A stretch of 64,000 nucleotides of DNA from Cytophagales bacterium (GCA_033344775.1 JAWPMT010000005.1:2177001-2241000); one strand, 5' to 3'. Positions 53,760 through 63,217 are shown, numbered from the stretch's first letter. The notes: generated by a model not told the origin, from the letters alone. Program-made: numbers and translations.

Positions 53760-55508
53760 CTAATTAGGTACTTGGTTGTGTGAAGGGAAAGATAGATTCA
53801 CACGAGTTCCTCCGGTATGAACAGAAGAAAAATGTATGGATCCACCATGATCGGTTACAAGTTGATAGACGATAGAAAGCCCCAACCCTGTTCCTTTTCC
53901 TGGTTCTTTGGTCGTAAAGAAGGGGTCGAAGATCTTTTTGAGATCTTGATCGGGTATCCCTACACCATCATCTTCAATATTTACTCGTATGACATTGTAG
54001 GCATCTGTGAAGCCCTCGATTCGTATGGTTCCTTTAGTATCAATGGCCTGTATGGCATTCAAAATTAAGTTGAGAAAGACCTGATGCAATCCGCCTTCAT
54101 TACCTAACAGGAACAGTGGCTCCTTTTCCACATCTAAAATGACTTTGACTCGCCCTTTGGTCTCATGCTTCAATATCAGCAGACAGTTGTCAATGATGTG
54201 TTGAACCTGGCAAACCTCACGACGCTGATCATTTTTTCTGCTGAAATGATTCAAACTGGTCACAATGCCGGACACGCGTTCCACGCCTAATTGCATGTGT
54301 TCAATCACTTGCTTAACCAGCATTTCTTGTTCCTGATCCTTGTAGATCAAGACATTTTTGAGGCTGTAGATGCCAGCCTGAATAAAATTAAGGGGATTGT
54401 TGATCTCATGTGCTACTCCAGCTGTCAACAATCCAATAGAGGCCATCTTATCGGCATGTGCTAATTCACGCTGGGTGGTTCGGAGTTCAATGAGCGTATC
54501 TTCTAATTCATTTTGTTTTTCTAATAGGGCGTCATTCTTAAACGCTAACTCCTGATTGATGGATATAAGGGCCTGCGTCCGTTCATGTACGAGGTATTCG
54601 AGCTTTTCGCTGTAGCGTTCTAATTCGGTTTCTGCTTTCTTTCGTTTTGAAATATCCGTCCCAAACCCAAGAAAATAATCTGTCCCGTCCTCCACGTACT
54701 TGCGGGTAGTGAATAAAAATGGCATTTGTTCACCTGATTTTGTTACCAGATTTGCTTCCAGCATTGTGTCCCCATTTTTTGACAAATTCTGGATGGTCTC
54801 AAGTATTTTGGGGTGATCATTTTCAGCGAAGAACTTCAGGACATTCATCTCATAGAGTTCAACAGCGGAATATTCGAGGAAGAATTCCGTATTTTGGTTC
54901 CACTTGATGAGTACAGGCACCGACTCCATTTTGTAGATGTAAAATATGCCAGGAAAGGATTCCAACAAGCGTAAATTCATGGATCGTTGCTGCGAGATGA
55001 TCGTTTGCGCATTTTTGATCTCATTCATGTATCGCATGGCCAGCAAGCGCATGAGGTCACCTTTCTTTTCAACTTGCCTGGCTGGTTTTTTGGTCTGTTC
55101 CCGAAGTAATTGTTCCAGCATGGCCTTTTCCTCTTTCTTGCGACTGCTGACATCCCGCATGGTAGCGACGCGTATCGGTTTGCCATCCCACTTGGTTTCG
55201 TAGGCTTCAACTAAAATGGGGATTTTTTTACCCCCTTTTCTTAATCCTAATACCTCGTAAGGTTCGGCGCCTGATTGAGCAATATTTTTCACGACAATAT
55301 CGCGGTGTTCCGGAGCGACGAGGAATAAAACGTCTTTCCCGATCAACTCATCACGATCATACCCGAAGAGGCGCTCCATGGCTACATTGACATCTACGCA
55401 GACCCCTGCCTTATGGATCAGCACACCCTCAACGGATAAATTGACCAATTTGTAATACCGGTCAAGTTTGGCTTCAATTTGCTCTTTTTCTGATAGTGTC
55501 GATGGCAT
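53760..55508 (-). CDS. PAS-sensor histidine kinase (soluble)
   Basis: 582 residues without a membrane segment. First PAS domain 18-125 (VEGVLIHKAGVCVDVNVAME), helical linker, second PAS 180-290 (LESFPGIFYIYKMESVPVLI), coiled coil 290-350, HisKA with phosphoacceptor His367 in AGVAHEINNPLNF, and HATPase 440-580 (DDGVGIPDQDL, GTGLGLSIVYQLV). It probably senses an internal signal through the PAS domains. It precedes the single receiver gene on the same strand and follows the TPR lipoprotein gene by 19 bases. Confidence 0.92.
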   Translation of the reverse strand: MPSTLSEKEQIEAKLDRYYKLVNLSVEGVLIHKAGVCVDVNVAMERLFGYDRDELIGKDVLFLVAPEHRDIVVKNIAQSGAEPYEVLGLRKGGKKIPILVEAYETKWDGKPIRVATMRDVSSRKKEEKAMLEQLLREQTKKPARQVEKKGDLMRLLAMRYMNEIKNAQTIISQQRSMNLRLLESFPGIFYIYKMESVPVLIKWNQNTEFFLEYSAVELYEMNVLKFFAENDHPKILETIQNLSKNGDTMLEANLVTKSGEQMPFLFTTRKYVEDGTDYFLGFGTDISKRKKAETELERYSEKLEYLVHERTQALISINQELAFKNDALLEKQNELEDTLIELRTTQRELAHADKMASIGLLTAGVAHEINNPLNFIQAGIYSLKNVLIYKDQEQEMLVKQVIEHMQLGVERVSGIVTSLNHFSRKNDQRREVCQVQHIIDNCLLILKHETKGRVKVILDVEKEPLFLLGNEGGLHQVFLNLILNAIQAIDTKGTIRIEGFTDAYNVIRVNIEDDGVGIPDQDLKKIFDPFFTTKEPGKGTGLGLSIVYQLVTDHGGSIHFSSVHTGGTRVNLSFPSHNQVPN

Positions 55509-55527
55509 GGTTGTCGGTGAGAATGAC

Positions 55528-56838
55528 TTAAGGAATCTGGTTGGATAGCTGGTCGATTCGCTTGAAGATTGCCGGGCCTAGTTCGAAGCGAGCTTCGGAG
55601 GCCTCCGCCAACAGCCCTTTGGCTTTTCCAATATCCTTGGTCTTTAAATAGATCTCACTACCGTGATATTGGATGAGAGGTTCCGTGGTTTTCTTGAACA
55701 GGTGGTTTTCATAAATCATCTTCGCACTGTCAAACTTGCCCGCTTGATACAGACTCCAACTCAGTCCATCGTAGGCCTCCAAGGTTGGGCGATTTTCGAC
55801 TTCTTTTCGGGCCATTTGGCATGCTTTGAGATGATTGCCAAGGTGTTCTCCTTCTATCTCGATCAGTTTTGGACCATACCATAATTGATACTTCGGCTGT
55901 CGGGCAATGTCGTAGAAATCCTTGATCCTTCGATGATACCTTTGATCTCCCTGATCTTTATATAGTTGCGCCAATTCCCATAGCAGATCGGGTGTTGATT
56001 TTACATTTAAAGTTGAAAGAATCCGTTCGTAAAGTACCTGATTATTGTCATGGGAATAGGCAATCCAGGCGATGTTCAGCCAGGCATACTCCTGAGAAGG
56101 ATCTAATTGGAGCGCTAACATAAACTGCTTATAGGCTGACGCAATAGCTCCACTATGCGTTAGATATTCTCCGTAAATCGTTTTAGTCCAGGCTTTTAAG
56201 GTAGGGTTGGTGCTTTTCATGGCCATGCTATCCGCTTTTGCCATCAATTCAAGGGTGCGGTCCAGACGTCCGAGATAATCGAATAACTTGGCTTGTCTGA
56301 TGATCACATCAAAACCATGATTGGATTTAGAAATTTGCACTAATAACCTTTGGGCGTCTTCGTATTTTCCAAGTTCCATCAGCACGTCAAAAAACTGCAA
56401 TTGAAACCCCAGGTTACGAGGTTGTTCATTTAGACGTTCAACGCAAAGCCTTTCAGCATCCTGGAAGCGATGCAATTTGATGAGGTTGGCGATTTGATCC
56501 TGGTAAATGTTGTTCGTCTTCCAGCCATTTCTCAAACCGATGGCTTGTTTTAAGTATTGATTACTGGAGTCTATGTCTTCTATGTCTCCCTTTAACCGGA
56601 ATCGTTCGTCAAGAGCGGATGATATTTTTTCGGCGTAGAGAAAGCCGCTTGGGTTTTGAGCCAATTTAGACTTCCAAAACTTCAAGTCTTTTTCAATAAT
56701 GGCCAATTCTTCTGATATGTGAGTAGGATACTCTTCAAGAAGAGTAGTGATCTGGGTAGGCTTTACGACCAACTCATCTGTGATTCCGTTGCAATTAAAC
56801 AGTGTTCCCGCGATGAACGCATAAATTAAAAATTTCAT
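55528..56838 (-). CDS. TPR lipoprotein
   Basis: 436 residues. A short lipoprotein signal (IAGTLFNCNG, Cys about 16) is followed by roughly eight tetratricopeptide-like repeats (for example QFMLALQLDPSQEYAWLNIA, RTLELMAKADSMAM). It is probably a periplasmic or outer-membrane scaffold. It lies in the minus-strand series between the DUF4331-like pair and the PAS kinase, 70 bases from the former, so it may belong to the ECF sigma unit. Function unknown. Confidence 0.82.
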   Translation of the reverse strand: MKFLIYAFIAGTLFNCNGITDELVVKPTQITTLLEEYPTHISEELAIIEKDLKFWKSKLAQNPSGFLYAEKISSALDERFRLKGDIEDIDSSNQYLKQAIGLRNGWKTNNIYQDQIANLIKLHRFQDAERLCVERLNEQPRNLGFQLQFFDVLMELGKYEDAQRLLVQISKSNHGFDVIIRQAKLFDYLGRLDRTLELMAKADSMAMKSTNPTLKAWTKTIYGEYLTHSGAIASAYKQFMLALQLDPSQEYAWLNIAWIAYSHDNNQVLYERILSTLNVKSTPDLLWELAQLYKDQGDQRYHRRIKDFYDIARQPKYQLWYGPKLIEIEGEHLGNHLKACQMARKEVENRPTLEAYDGLSWSLYQAGKFDSAKMIYENHLFKKTTEPLIQYHGSEIYLKTKDIGKAKGLLAEASEARFELGPAIFKRIDQLSNQIP

Positions 56839-56908
56839 ATCAATGCAATGAAGGAAAGGACAAGCCCGAATGGACCTGCCCTTTCAATTGAAAAAACCAA
56901 AAATCAAC

Positions 56909-57736
56909 CTAGTGTGGTGTTGCCAGATAAGGGAATGTATTCAGGAATTCCTTATCGTTTGCTTGAACATTGTCACTGATCAAGCCTGGCACGAGTTCAT
57001 TGCCGGTATTTCCATCGCCAAAAAACGCCAGAATCAAAGTGACATCAATAACGTCATCTTGCAGCCGTCTTCCATTCAACACATTATTAAAAAGCTCAAT
57101 ATTGCCCAGGTCAGAAGGCCCATAAGTAGAAGAAGCTTCTTTATTACAATTCAATACATCCACAGAAAGGACTGAAGCGGTGGTTTCATTGTCCAACCCT
57201 AATACATTGGTGTATGCTGCAGCGTCTAAACCGATGTAGGTTTGAAGGGTATTAAGAATTCCCTTAAAATGTTCGGCATTTGCAGATCCTTCAGAAGGGA
57301 CCAACTTATTGTATGCATCTTTATCTTCATCGCTGAAGAAGTTGAAGACGGTATTGATACCGGGACGACCCATGATGTCTTCCTGAGCATAAGACACGTT
57401 GCTAATGACTACCGCAAGTTCATCGGTGCTGTTCACTCCACCTGTTGTAACAGTCAGCAAAACGTCATATGTGCCCACTTCTGTGGCTCGGAAAGATGCA
57501 GTCGCCATCGTAGCATCATTAACATTAACAGATGCACCGCTAGGAGACGTCACTTCCCACTGATAAGATAGTGTGGTTCCTTCCGTTCCACTGCCATCTA
57601 GCATGATCAATGATTCAATCGTACCTGTAAGGTCCGAGCCGGCGTTGGCTTCAATTTGAATTGTATCGTTATCATCTTTACAACTGAATGCAACGATACA
57701 TACCAAAACAGCAAAAAATATTTGTCTGAATTTCAT
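56909..57736 (-). CDS. Lipoprotein with PKD-type domain and DUF4331-like C-terminal part
   Basis: 275 residues with a lipobox (CIVAFSCKDD, Cys about 19). Residues 30-112 form a PKD/immunoglobulin-like domain (ANAGSDLTGTIESLIMLDGS, LLTVTTGGVNSTDELAVVIS). The rest (from about 120: GRPGINTVFNFF, then GRRLQDDVIDVTLILAFFGD and a terminal NTFPYLATPH) corresponds to the second half of DUF4331 proteins. The first half of the same family is encoded by the gene upstream, with 15 bases between the two. So one ancestral DUF4331 protein appears split over two genes. Surface location is inferred. Confidence 0.75.
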   Translation of the reverse strand: MKFRQIFFAVLVCIVAFSCKDDNDTIQIEANAGSDLTGTIESLIMLDGSGTEGTTLSYQWEVTSPSGASVNVNDATMATASFRATEVGTYDVLLTVTTGGVNSTDELAVVISNVSYAQEDIMGRPGINTVFNFFSDEDKDAYNKLVPSEGSANAEHFKGILNTLQTYIGLDAAAYTNVLGLDNETTASVLSVDVLNCNKEASSTYGPSDLGNIELFNNVLNGRRLQDDVIDVTLILAFFGDGNTGNELVPGLISDNVQANDKEFLNTFPYLATPH

Positions 57737-57751
57737 AATAGGTCTTTTATT

Positions 57752-58441
57752 TTAAATGCTTTTGTTGGATGTTAACCAGGTGTTGAATTTCGTGACTGAG
57801 CTACCTCCAATTAGGTCTTTTGGTAATTCGATAACAAATGACAGAACATTGGTTCCTGCAAATGCATCCTGACCAGGATTGTCAAATGCAGTTGGTGGGT
57901 TTTCAGCACCGCCAACTCCCTGTACAATAGCTACGAACTTAAAAAAGTCCATGAAAAAGGAATCATCTCTTGGTCCTGCAAACAGTTTCATACCATTAGC
58001 TGAAGAAACAATCGCAGTTTCACCGTAGGGAGTGACATCTCCTTCCACCCGCATCGTCGTACTTACCACAGAAGAGTTGTTTCCTGTAGATGTAGGAGCG
58101 ACTGGACCTAAAGCGATTACTTTATCATCTCTGAACAATACTTGAATCACCAAGTCTTCAACATTGTCTTCGTTCGTGTCAATGTTGATTTCATACATTA
58201 CGTTCTCATCGAAACTAGCGTCAGCAGTAGCCTCAGGCCCCAGGAATCCATTTACGTTCCCAACAAAAACATAATTATCTTCATCGCTGGGACTCTGGAA
58301 TGCGTAAAAATCGGTAATATCTACACTGGCACTACCCGTGGTAAGTGACCCCACAGCAGGTGCATCGATGTGGTCTGCAGCCATCACATAGATACCTACT
58401 GATAGCGCAAACAATCCCATTAACCCTAAAAATTTTTTCAT
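57752..58441 (-). CDS. DUF4331-like secreted protein (N-terminal half type)
   Basis: 229 residues with a signal peptide (cut after YVMA). It starts ADHIDAPAVGSLTTGSASVD and ITDFYAFQSPSDEDNYVFV, the classical DUF4331 opening, and ends SFVIELPKDLIGGSSVTKFN. The typical second half is absent here and is found in the next gene. Function of DUF4331 is unknown; the family is often near ECF sigma/anti-sigma pairs, as here, where those genes lie directly upstream. It is likely the main target of that sigma factor. Confidence 0.82.
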   Translation of the reverse strand: MKKFLGLMGLFALSVGIYVMAADHIDAPAVGSLTTGSASVDITDFYAFQSPSDEDNYVFVGNVNGFLGPEATADASFDENVMYEINIDTNEDNVEDLVIQVLFRDDKVIALGPVAPTSTGNNSSVVSTTMRVEGDVTPYGETAIVSSANGMKLFAGPRDDSFFMDFFKFVAIVQGVGGAENPPTAFDNPGQDAFAGTNVLSFVIELPKDLIGGSSVTKFNTWLTSNKSI

Positions 58442-58508
58442 AGTTTACTCTTAAAATTTAAATACAGCAGCAGATACGAGAATGGTAGTGCCTACAGATT
58501 TATGGTGA

Positions 58509-59282
58509 TTAAAATTTTGTTTCAATAACTCCTCCAGACACAATTATTTTATCTAATGTTGGCTTCCTGCTCCCCCCAATGGGTTCTATGGTAATCGCGT
58601 ATTGTCCCGTTCCGGTATATCTGGTTAAAGAAGACATGGCCCCTGTACTTTGAAGAGGAATCACACCGGAATTCATGGTTTGGCCCTGAACAATACTCCA
58701 GAGTTGATATTGTTGATTTTCTGGGGGGCTCGGCAAATACGAGGTACACACCAATAGCTCGTTTTGTCCGGTATAAACCCAGGCATATTGTTGTTCATCA
58801 TTTGCAGTGACAAGCCTTGTCCTTTGGATGGCCAAGTTGTTGGCCTGTTTCAGCTGTCTGGCCAACTCTTCATTTTGAGATCGTAGTTGAGTGAGTTCGA
58901 AATTGGTCCCACGAGCTATTTCATTCAAATCAGATCGAGTGTTGAGATACAAGCTAAGTACGAGCGCCAGGAAAAGGAACATCATTGCGGCCGAAGCATA
59001 GGCCAGTAGCTGAGGACGGGGGATTGAGGGCTTCTTGGACAAACGTGCCCCCCCACTAATCACTTTAGCCTGGATTAATGGCCCCAGTCCTACAGGAGGT
59101 TTAACCCCATAGCTGAAGGACAAATGCTTCAACGTTTGCTCAATTCTTTGAATTTCACGTTTGACCCGAGGATGTATCTGTGCCATACGAAATACTTCTT
59201 CGGCCTGGTCTTCAGGCAACAAGCCCATGGCATATTCCTCGAGAATGCCGGACTTGATATAATCATCTAAATTGAGCATCAA
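58509..59282 (-). CDS. Anti-sigma factor (RskA type)
   Basis: 257 residues. The N-terminal cytoplasmic part (GILEEYAMGLLPEDQAEEVF) is the zinc-free anti-sigma domain of the RskA type. One membrane helix lies near 93-113, followed by a coiled segment, and the periplasmic RskA domain (ENQQYQLWSIVQGQTMNSGV, PIGGSRKPTLDKIIVSG). The stop of the sigma gene is 32 bases upstream, so both are co-transcribed. It holds the ECF sigma factor inactive until an envelope signal releases it. Confidence 0.9.
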   Translation of the reverse strand: MMLNLDDYIKSGILEEYAMGLLPEDQAEEVFRMAQIHPRVKREIQRIEQTLKHLSFSYGVKPPVGLGPLIQAKVISGGARLSKKPSIPRPQLLAYASAAMMFLFLALVLSLYLNTRSDLNEIARGTNFELTQLRSQNEELARQLKQANNLAIQRTRLVTANDEQQYAWVYTGQNELLVCTSYLPSPPENQQYQLWSIVQGQTMNSGVIPLQSTGAMSSLTRYTGTGQYAITIEPIGGSRKPTLDKIIVSGGVIETKF

Positions 59283-59314
59283 TAATATCTACGGTGGTTG
59301 ATCAGCCATTGGAT

Positions 59315-59866
59315 TTAAAGGATACCATAAAGTTTTCTTAACTTGATAAGCCCGCCTCGGATCCGAGATTTGACCGTACCCAATGGGATGGCAAACTCTT
59401 TGGAAATATCTTCGCTGGTAAATCCCTGAAAGTACATCAAGTCCAAAACCATGGATTGCGTTTCCGGGAGCTGATTGAGTATGTCATTGGTGAATAAGTG
59501 CATCTCTTCTCCGCCCAGTCGATTGTCCATCTGTTCATCTTCTTGTTCGAAAGTACTGGTGACAGACCTTTTGAAATATTCTGAGGATCTCATCCGGTCT
59601 ATGGTCAGGTTTCGAGCAATGTTGAACATCCAGGTGTACAGCGCTCCTTTCTTTGGATCATATCGATGAATATTCATCCAGATCTTCATAAAGGTATCTT
59701 GTAAGATCTCTTCAGCTAAAAGCCGATCTCCGATCACTTTATAGATGGACCCAAAGAGGGCTTTCGAATAATCTGAGTATAAATTGGCAAAGGCATCCGT
59801 ATCACCTTCCGCAATTGAACCTAACAGGTCTGCATCTCTATCTCTTTTCGTGGCAGCGATTGGCAT
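59315..59866 (-). CDS. ECF-type RNA polymerase sigma factor
   Basis: 183 residues. Region 2 (FANLYSDYSKALFGSIYKVI, then ILQDTFMKIWMNIHRYDP and MFNIARNLTIDRMRS) and region 4 (LPETQSMVLDLMYFQGFTSE, DISKEFAIPLGTVKSRIRGG) are complete. No extra domains. First gene of the unit with the anti-sigma factor. The leader (59867-59908) can form two mutually exclusive hairpins. Confidence 0.94.
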   Translation of the reverse strand: MPIAATKRDRDADLLGSIAEGDTDAFANLYSDYSKALFGSIYKVIGDRLLAEEILQDTFMKIWMNIHRYDPKKGALYTWMFNIARNLTIDRMRSSEYFKRSVTSTFEQEDEQMDNRLGGEEMHLFTNDILNQLPETQSMVLDLMYFQGFTSEDISKEFAIPLGTVKSRIRGGLIKLRKLYGIL

Positions 59867-59908
59867 AAGTATTCTTTTTTGGCATCCTTATTGAATACTT
59901 TGTGCCAA
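59867..59908 (-). promoter_or_regulatory. Leader of the ECF sigma gene with alternative pairings
   Basis: AAGTATTC (59867-59874) pairs with GAATACTT (59893-59900), while TTGGCA (59879-59884) pairs with TGCCAA (59903-59908). The two cannot form as simple nested hairpins together. The structure abuts the start codon. Confidence 0.35.
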
Positions 59909-59995
59909 GGAGGGGATTTAGTTGAAATACATGATCTAACTACCTCATATTCAGTTATTTAATTTCTATAATTACGTTTATGATAACGGCCATTC

Positions 59996-60031
59996 ATTTT
60001 TGACATATCAATAATTTTTGACATATCAAAA
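59996..60031. repeat. Tandem 18-bp palindromic repeat
   Basis: ATTTTTGACATATCAATA and ATTTTTGACATATCAAAA repeat directly with an 18-base period. Each contains a near-palindrome TTTTTGA-CATA-TCAAAAA or a close variant. It sits between the sigma-54 activator stop and the ECF leader. Confidence 0.55.
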
Positions 60032-60035
60032 ACGA

Positions 60036-61928
60036 TTATGGAAGCATCCCATGCTTTTTTAACCTGGAGTAAAGCGTATTCTGATTGACCTCAAGCAGTT
60101 TGGCAGCCCCATCTGGGCCACTGATTTTACCATGTGTCATTTCAAGAATTTCCTTCAGGTAATCCTTCTCCATTTGTTCCAATGATTTCACTTGCCTCGA
60201 AGGGATCATTTTCGATTTAGGTAACCATGCGCCCGCATCAATCACTTTTCCAGTTGATAGGATGACTGCTCGCTCCATGATATTTTCTAATTCACGCACA
60301 TTACCTGGCCATGTATATTGCTGCAAGGCTTCCATGGCTTTTTTAGAAATGCGATCAATCTCCTTTCCTGATTTGCGCGAGTATTTGTCGATGAAATATC
60401 GGACTAACGGGGGTATATCTTCTGGTCGATCCCTAAGTGCGATGGTTGGCAAGGGAAAAACATTGATCCGATAGTAGAGGTCTTCCCGAAATTTCCCTTC
60501 TGCCACTTCCTCTTCCAGGTTCTTGTTAGTCGCAGCAATGATCCGGACATCCACCTTGACGGTGGTTGTTCCACCTACACGTTCGAATTCACGTTCCTGG
60601 AGGACACGTAGCAATTTCACTTGTATCGAAGGGGGTAATTCTCCTATTTCATCCAGAAATAATGTTCCTCCGTTGGCGAGTTCGAAACGACCCATTTTTT
60701 GTTGTAAAGCACCGGTAAAAGATCCTTTTTCATGACCAAACAGCTCGCTTTCGATCAAACTTTCCGGCAATGAGGCACAATTCACTTTGATCATCGCTCT
60801 TGATCGTCGATTGCTCAGGTTATGGATTGCACGGGCCATGAGTTCTTTACCTGTACCGGATTCACCTGTAATCAGCACAGTCGCATCTGTTTCGCTTACT
60901 TGCCTGGCCTGCAACAGGACTTCCTGCAGTTGCGGGTTTTCGGTAATGATGTTAGCGACATCAAAATCTATTTTGACCTCTTTTCTCAGATAAATGTTTT
61001 CTTGCTGCAATTGATCCCGGAGTTGTCTTACTTCTTCCAGTGATTCCAGGATCTCTTTTTCACGCTTTTTTCGTTCAGTGATGTCTCGAACAATGGAAAC
61101 CCGATATTCCTGACCTTCGAAATTGAAAACATTATTGGTGATTTCAACCGGGACCATTTCTCCATTTTTTCGCCGGTGTTCTGTTTCAAACGTGAAAGTC
61201 CCTTTTTCCTTGGTGATTTTCCAGTACTCTTTTGATTTCTGTTCGTTAAAATCAGGATTGATATCCTTGCCGGAAAGACCAGCTAATTCATCAATTTCAT
61301 AGCCCAACATATTAGCTGCTCCAGGATTGGCCTGAATGAATTTTGCGTTTGCATCGATCCAATAGATGCCATCCGAAACGCTTTTTAAAGTAAAATCGGC
61401 AAATCGAAATTGTTGTTGCTTTTCGCGCCGATCCGTAATATCCATCACGGTCCCGAACAAATGTGTCAACTCTCCAGTCGAATCATAGTGAGGCTTCCCA
61501 ATGGCATTTACATACTTGTATTTTCCAAGCTTGGTCTTGATACGACAATCCACCACATATTCCTTACCCGTAGCTATGGCCTGATTGATAATGGACTCAA
61601 TTTCTTCTTTTTCTTCGGGTGTCGCATGATCAAATACTTTGTCCAGTGTAGGAACGTCACTTTGAAGATCCATGTCATAAATATTGTACACTTCTTCAGA
61701 CCACCAGACTTGATTGGCTTTAATGTCATATTCCCAAATACCCAGACTGGATAGCGAAATTGCTCTGCTTAGCCGCTTTAGCTTGCCTTCCGCAGAATCG
61801 TCCTCATTTTCGGAATCAATTTTTGACACCCTCTTATCAATTTTAACCAATTGATTGTCAAGATAATGAGGAGTCAAAGACTTAGCGAAATAAATATTCA
61901 AAAATACCAGTGATGATCTCGCTCGCAC
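60036..61928 (-). CDS. PAS-sensor sigma-54-dependent activator
   Basis: 630 residues from the GTG at 61928; the first 47 bases overlap the MFS gene upstream, and no ATG is available before residue 86. PAS domains at about 55-165 and 175-285 (PAS and PAC: FQGLD-type and YRVSIVRDITERKK). AAA+ core: Walker A GESGTGKE 355-362, sigma-54 loop GSFTGA 402-407, Walker B LFLDEIGE 423-430. C-terminal Fis-type HTH 585-628 (GAAKLLEVNQNTLYSRLKKH). It activates sigma-54 promoters in response to a PAS-sensed signal; there is no receiver domain. Targets are not identified, except a weak candidate at 43901. Confidence 0.9.
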   Translation of the reverse strand: MRARSSLVFLNIYFAKSLTPHYLDNQLVKIDKRVSKIDSENEDDSAEGKLKRLSRAISLSSLGIWEYDIKANQVWWSEEVYNIYDMDLQSDVPTLDKVFDHATPEEKEEIESIINQAIATGKEYVVDCRIKTKLGKYKYVNAIGKPHYDSTGELTHLFGTVMDITDRREKQQQFRFADFTLKSVSDGIYWIDANAKFIQANPGAANMLGYEIDELAGLSGKDINPDFNEQKSKEYWKITKEKGTFTFETEHRRKNGEMVPVEITNNVFNFEGQEYRVSIVRDITERKKREKEILESLEEVRQLRDQLQQENIYLRKEVKIDFDVANIITENPQLQEVLLQARQVSETDATVLITGESGTGKELMARAIHNLSNRRSRAMIKVNCASLPESLIESELFGHEKGSFTGALQQKMGRFELANGGTLFLDEIGELPPSIQVKLLRVLQEREFERVGGTTTVKVDVRIIAATNKNLEEEVAEGKFREDLYYRINVFPLPTIALRDRPEDIPPLVRYFIDKYSRKSGKEIDRISKKAMEALQQYTWPGNVRELENIMERAVILSTGKVIDAGAWLPKSKMIPSRQVKSLEQMEKDYLKEILEMTHGKISGPDGAAKLLEVNQNTLYSRLKKHGMLP

Positions 61929-63006
61929 CGATGTATATGCCTACGCCATACGTGATATGGTGAACGGTCAAGTGACGGATCACGAAAGGGAGTCCGCTCA
62001 CATTGATAAATGAAAAAGAACAAGCGGTGACGAATCCTCCAAGAACCATGAATATTAAATTGTCGGTGAGAATCAACGTCAGCAACCCTGCGAAGAGGCT
62101 GCAAAAGCTGATCACAATGACTGTACCCAATGGCTTGGAACTGACATATTTTGCAATGGCGAATCCAATAAATGCAGAGATCCCTAACAATCCAAATGAT
62201 ATGTACTGCCCCCAATTTCCCAATTCAGGATGACGCTTTTCCATAATTTCAGGGACAAATTCAATCAGAAATGCCTTGGCCATGCCAAGGACTAGTCCAA
62301 TGACCAGAATGGCCAGGTAAGACAAATAGGTTTGTCTTTTCCCGTCATGCGTAGCCAAAAGCTCTTGTTTCCTTTGAAGGACTTCATCAGAAGAAACGAT
62401 ATGAAATACAATCCCCGCTCCGGCGATAAGGACCCCACCTACTACGAAGGTTAAAGTATCGCCGAAAAACGAGACTAAGCCGACGATAACAGGTTCCAGC
62501 GCATACAGCAATTCGGTGATCAGGAACAAAAAGCCCATGACGATGGGTAGTTTTTGGGCAGGTGCGAATGCCTCAATCATTGAATTGGCTGGGCTGATGA
62601 ATAAATTCATCGATATCAACCAAAGCACGATCATAAAAGGTAACAGCGTTTTGATGTCCATCAGGTGGTGGGTGCTGATCAACGTGGCCACGACCATGAA
62701 AATCATCGCCGTAGCTCCCACCCCAATCGTGAAGACAATCAAGTATTTTCCATTTCTTCTCAGGACATAATCAGAAAGCCATCCGGCAAATGGAGGTATA
62801 ATCACAAGAATGATCGCTTTGGAAATCACCAGAAAATCCAAGAGGTGTGTGATCTCCATTTTTTCCATCAGGACTGGTTGGTACTCGTGATAGGCAATCC
62901 AGCTAATGACTACTGCGGCATTTAATAGCGCAAGACTATATACCTCACGCCATTTCAAAATATCGGTTTTGGGTAGAAGTGTATCAATGGAACTATTCAT
63001 CGCCAT
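61882..63006 (-). CDS. MFS-type membrane transporter
   Basis: 374 residues with about ten hydrophobic segments spread over the whole length (for example VYSLALLNAAVVISWIAYHE, LVVIPPF-type early loop, ISFGLLGISAFIGFAIAKYV). The weak loop-2 pattern (AGWLSDYVLRRNGKY) is of MFS type. The substrate is not predictable. The end overlaps the sigma-54 activator gene by 47 bases on the same strand, so the two are translated together, and the transporter may be linked to the signal the PAS domains sense. Confidence 0.85.
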   Translation of the reverse strand: MAMNSSIDTLLPKTDILKWREVYSLALLNAAVVISWIAYHEYQPVLMEKMEITHLLDFLVISKAIILVIIPPFAGWLSDYVLRRNGKYLIVFTIGVGATAMIFMVVATLISTHHLMDIKTLLPFMIVLWLISMNLFISPANSMIEAFAPAQKLPIVMGFLFLITELLYALEPVIVGLVSFFGDTLTFVVGGVLIAGAGIVFHIVSSDEVLQRKQELLATHDGKRQTYLSYLAILVIGLVLGMAKAFLIEFVPEIMEKRHPELGNWGQYISFGLLGISAFIGFAIAKYVSSKPLGTVIVISFCSLFAGLLTLILTDNLIFMVLGGFVTACSFSFINVSGLPFVIRHLTVHHITYGVGIYIGASEIITGIFEYLFR

Positions 63007-63075
63007 CTTTTTCAGGCATTTACGAGATCATGGTAGCAAAAAGATTAGATCTGATGTTTGTACCATTCACCCGCC

Positions 63076-63177
63076 ATGAATATCGCCATCTGCACGATAT
63101 TGAGTTTGGTCCTGTGCGCCACGGTGATTGCTCAACAAAAAGAAATCGATAGTATCAAGCAGGTACTTCCTGCGTAG
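63076..63177 (+). pseudogene. 33-codon remnant of a secreted TPR/kinase-type protein
   Basis: An ATG at 63076 opens a clean signal peptide (MNIAICTILSLVLCATVIAQ) followed by QKEIDSIKQVLPA and a TAG stop. The start resembles N-termini of Bacteroidota periplasmic TPR sensor kinases, but everything after is missing. It is either a decayed gene or a short secreted peptide. Arms ATCAGACCCT (63188-63197) / AGGGTCTGAT (63246-63255) form a 10-bp inverted repeat just downstream. Confidence 0.4.
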
Positions 63178-63217
63178 GGGTCGTTAGATCAGACCCTATA
63201 CTGGCATGACCTATAAC

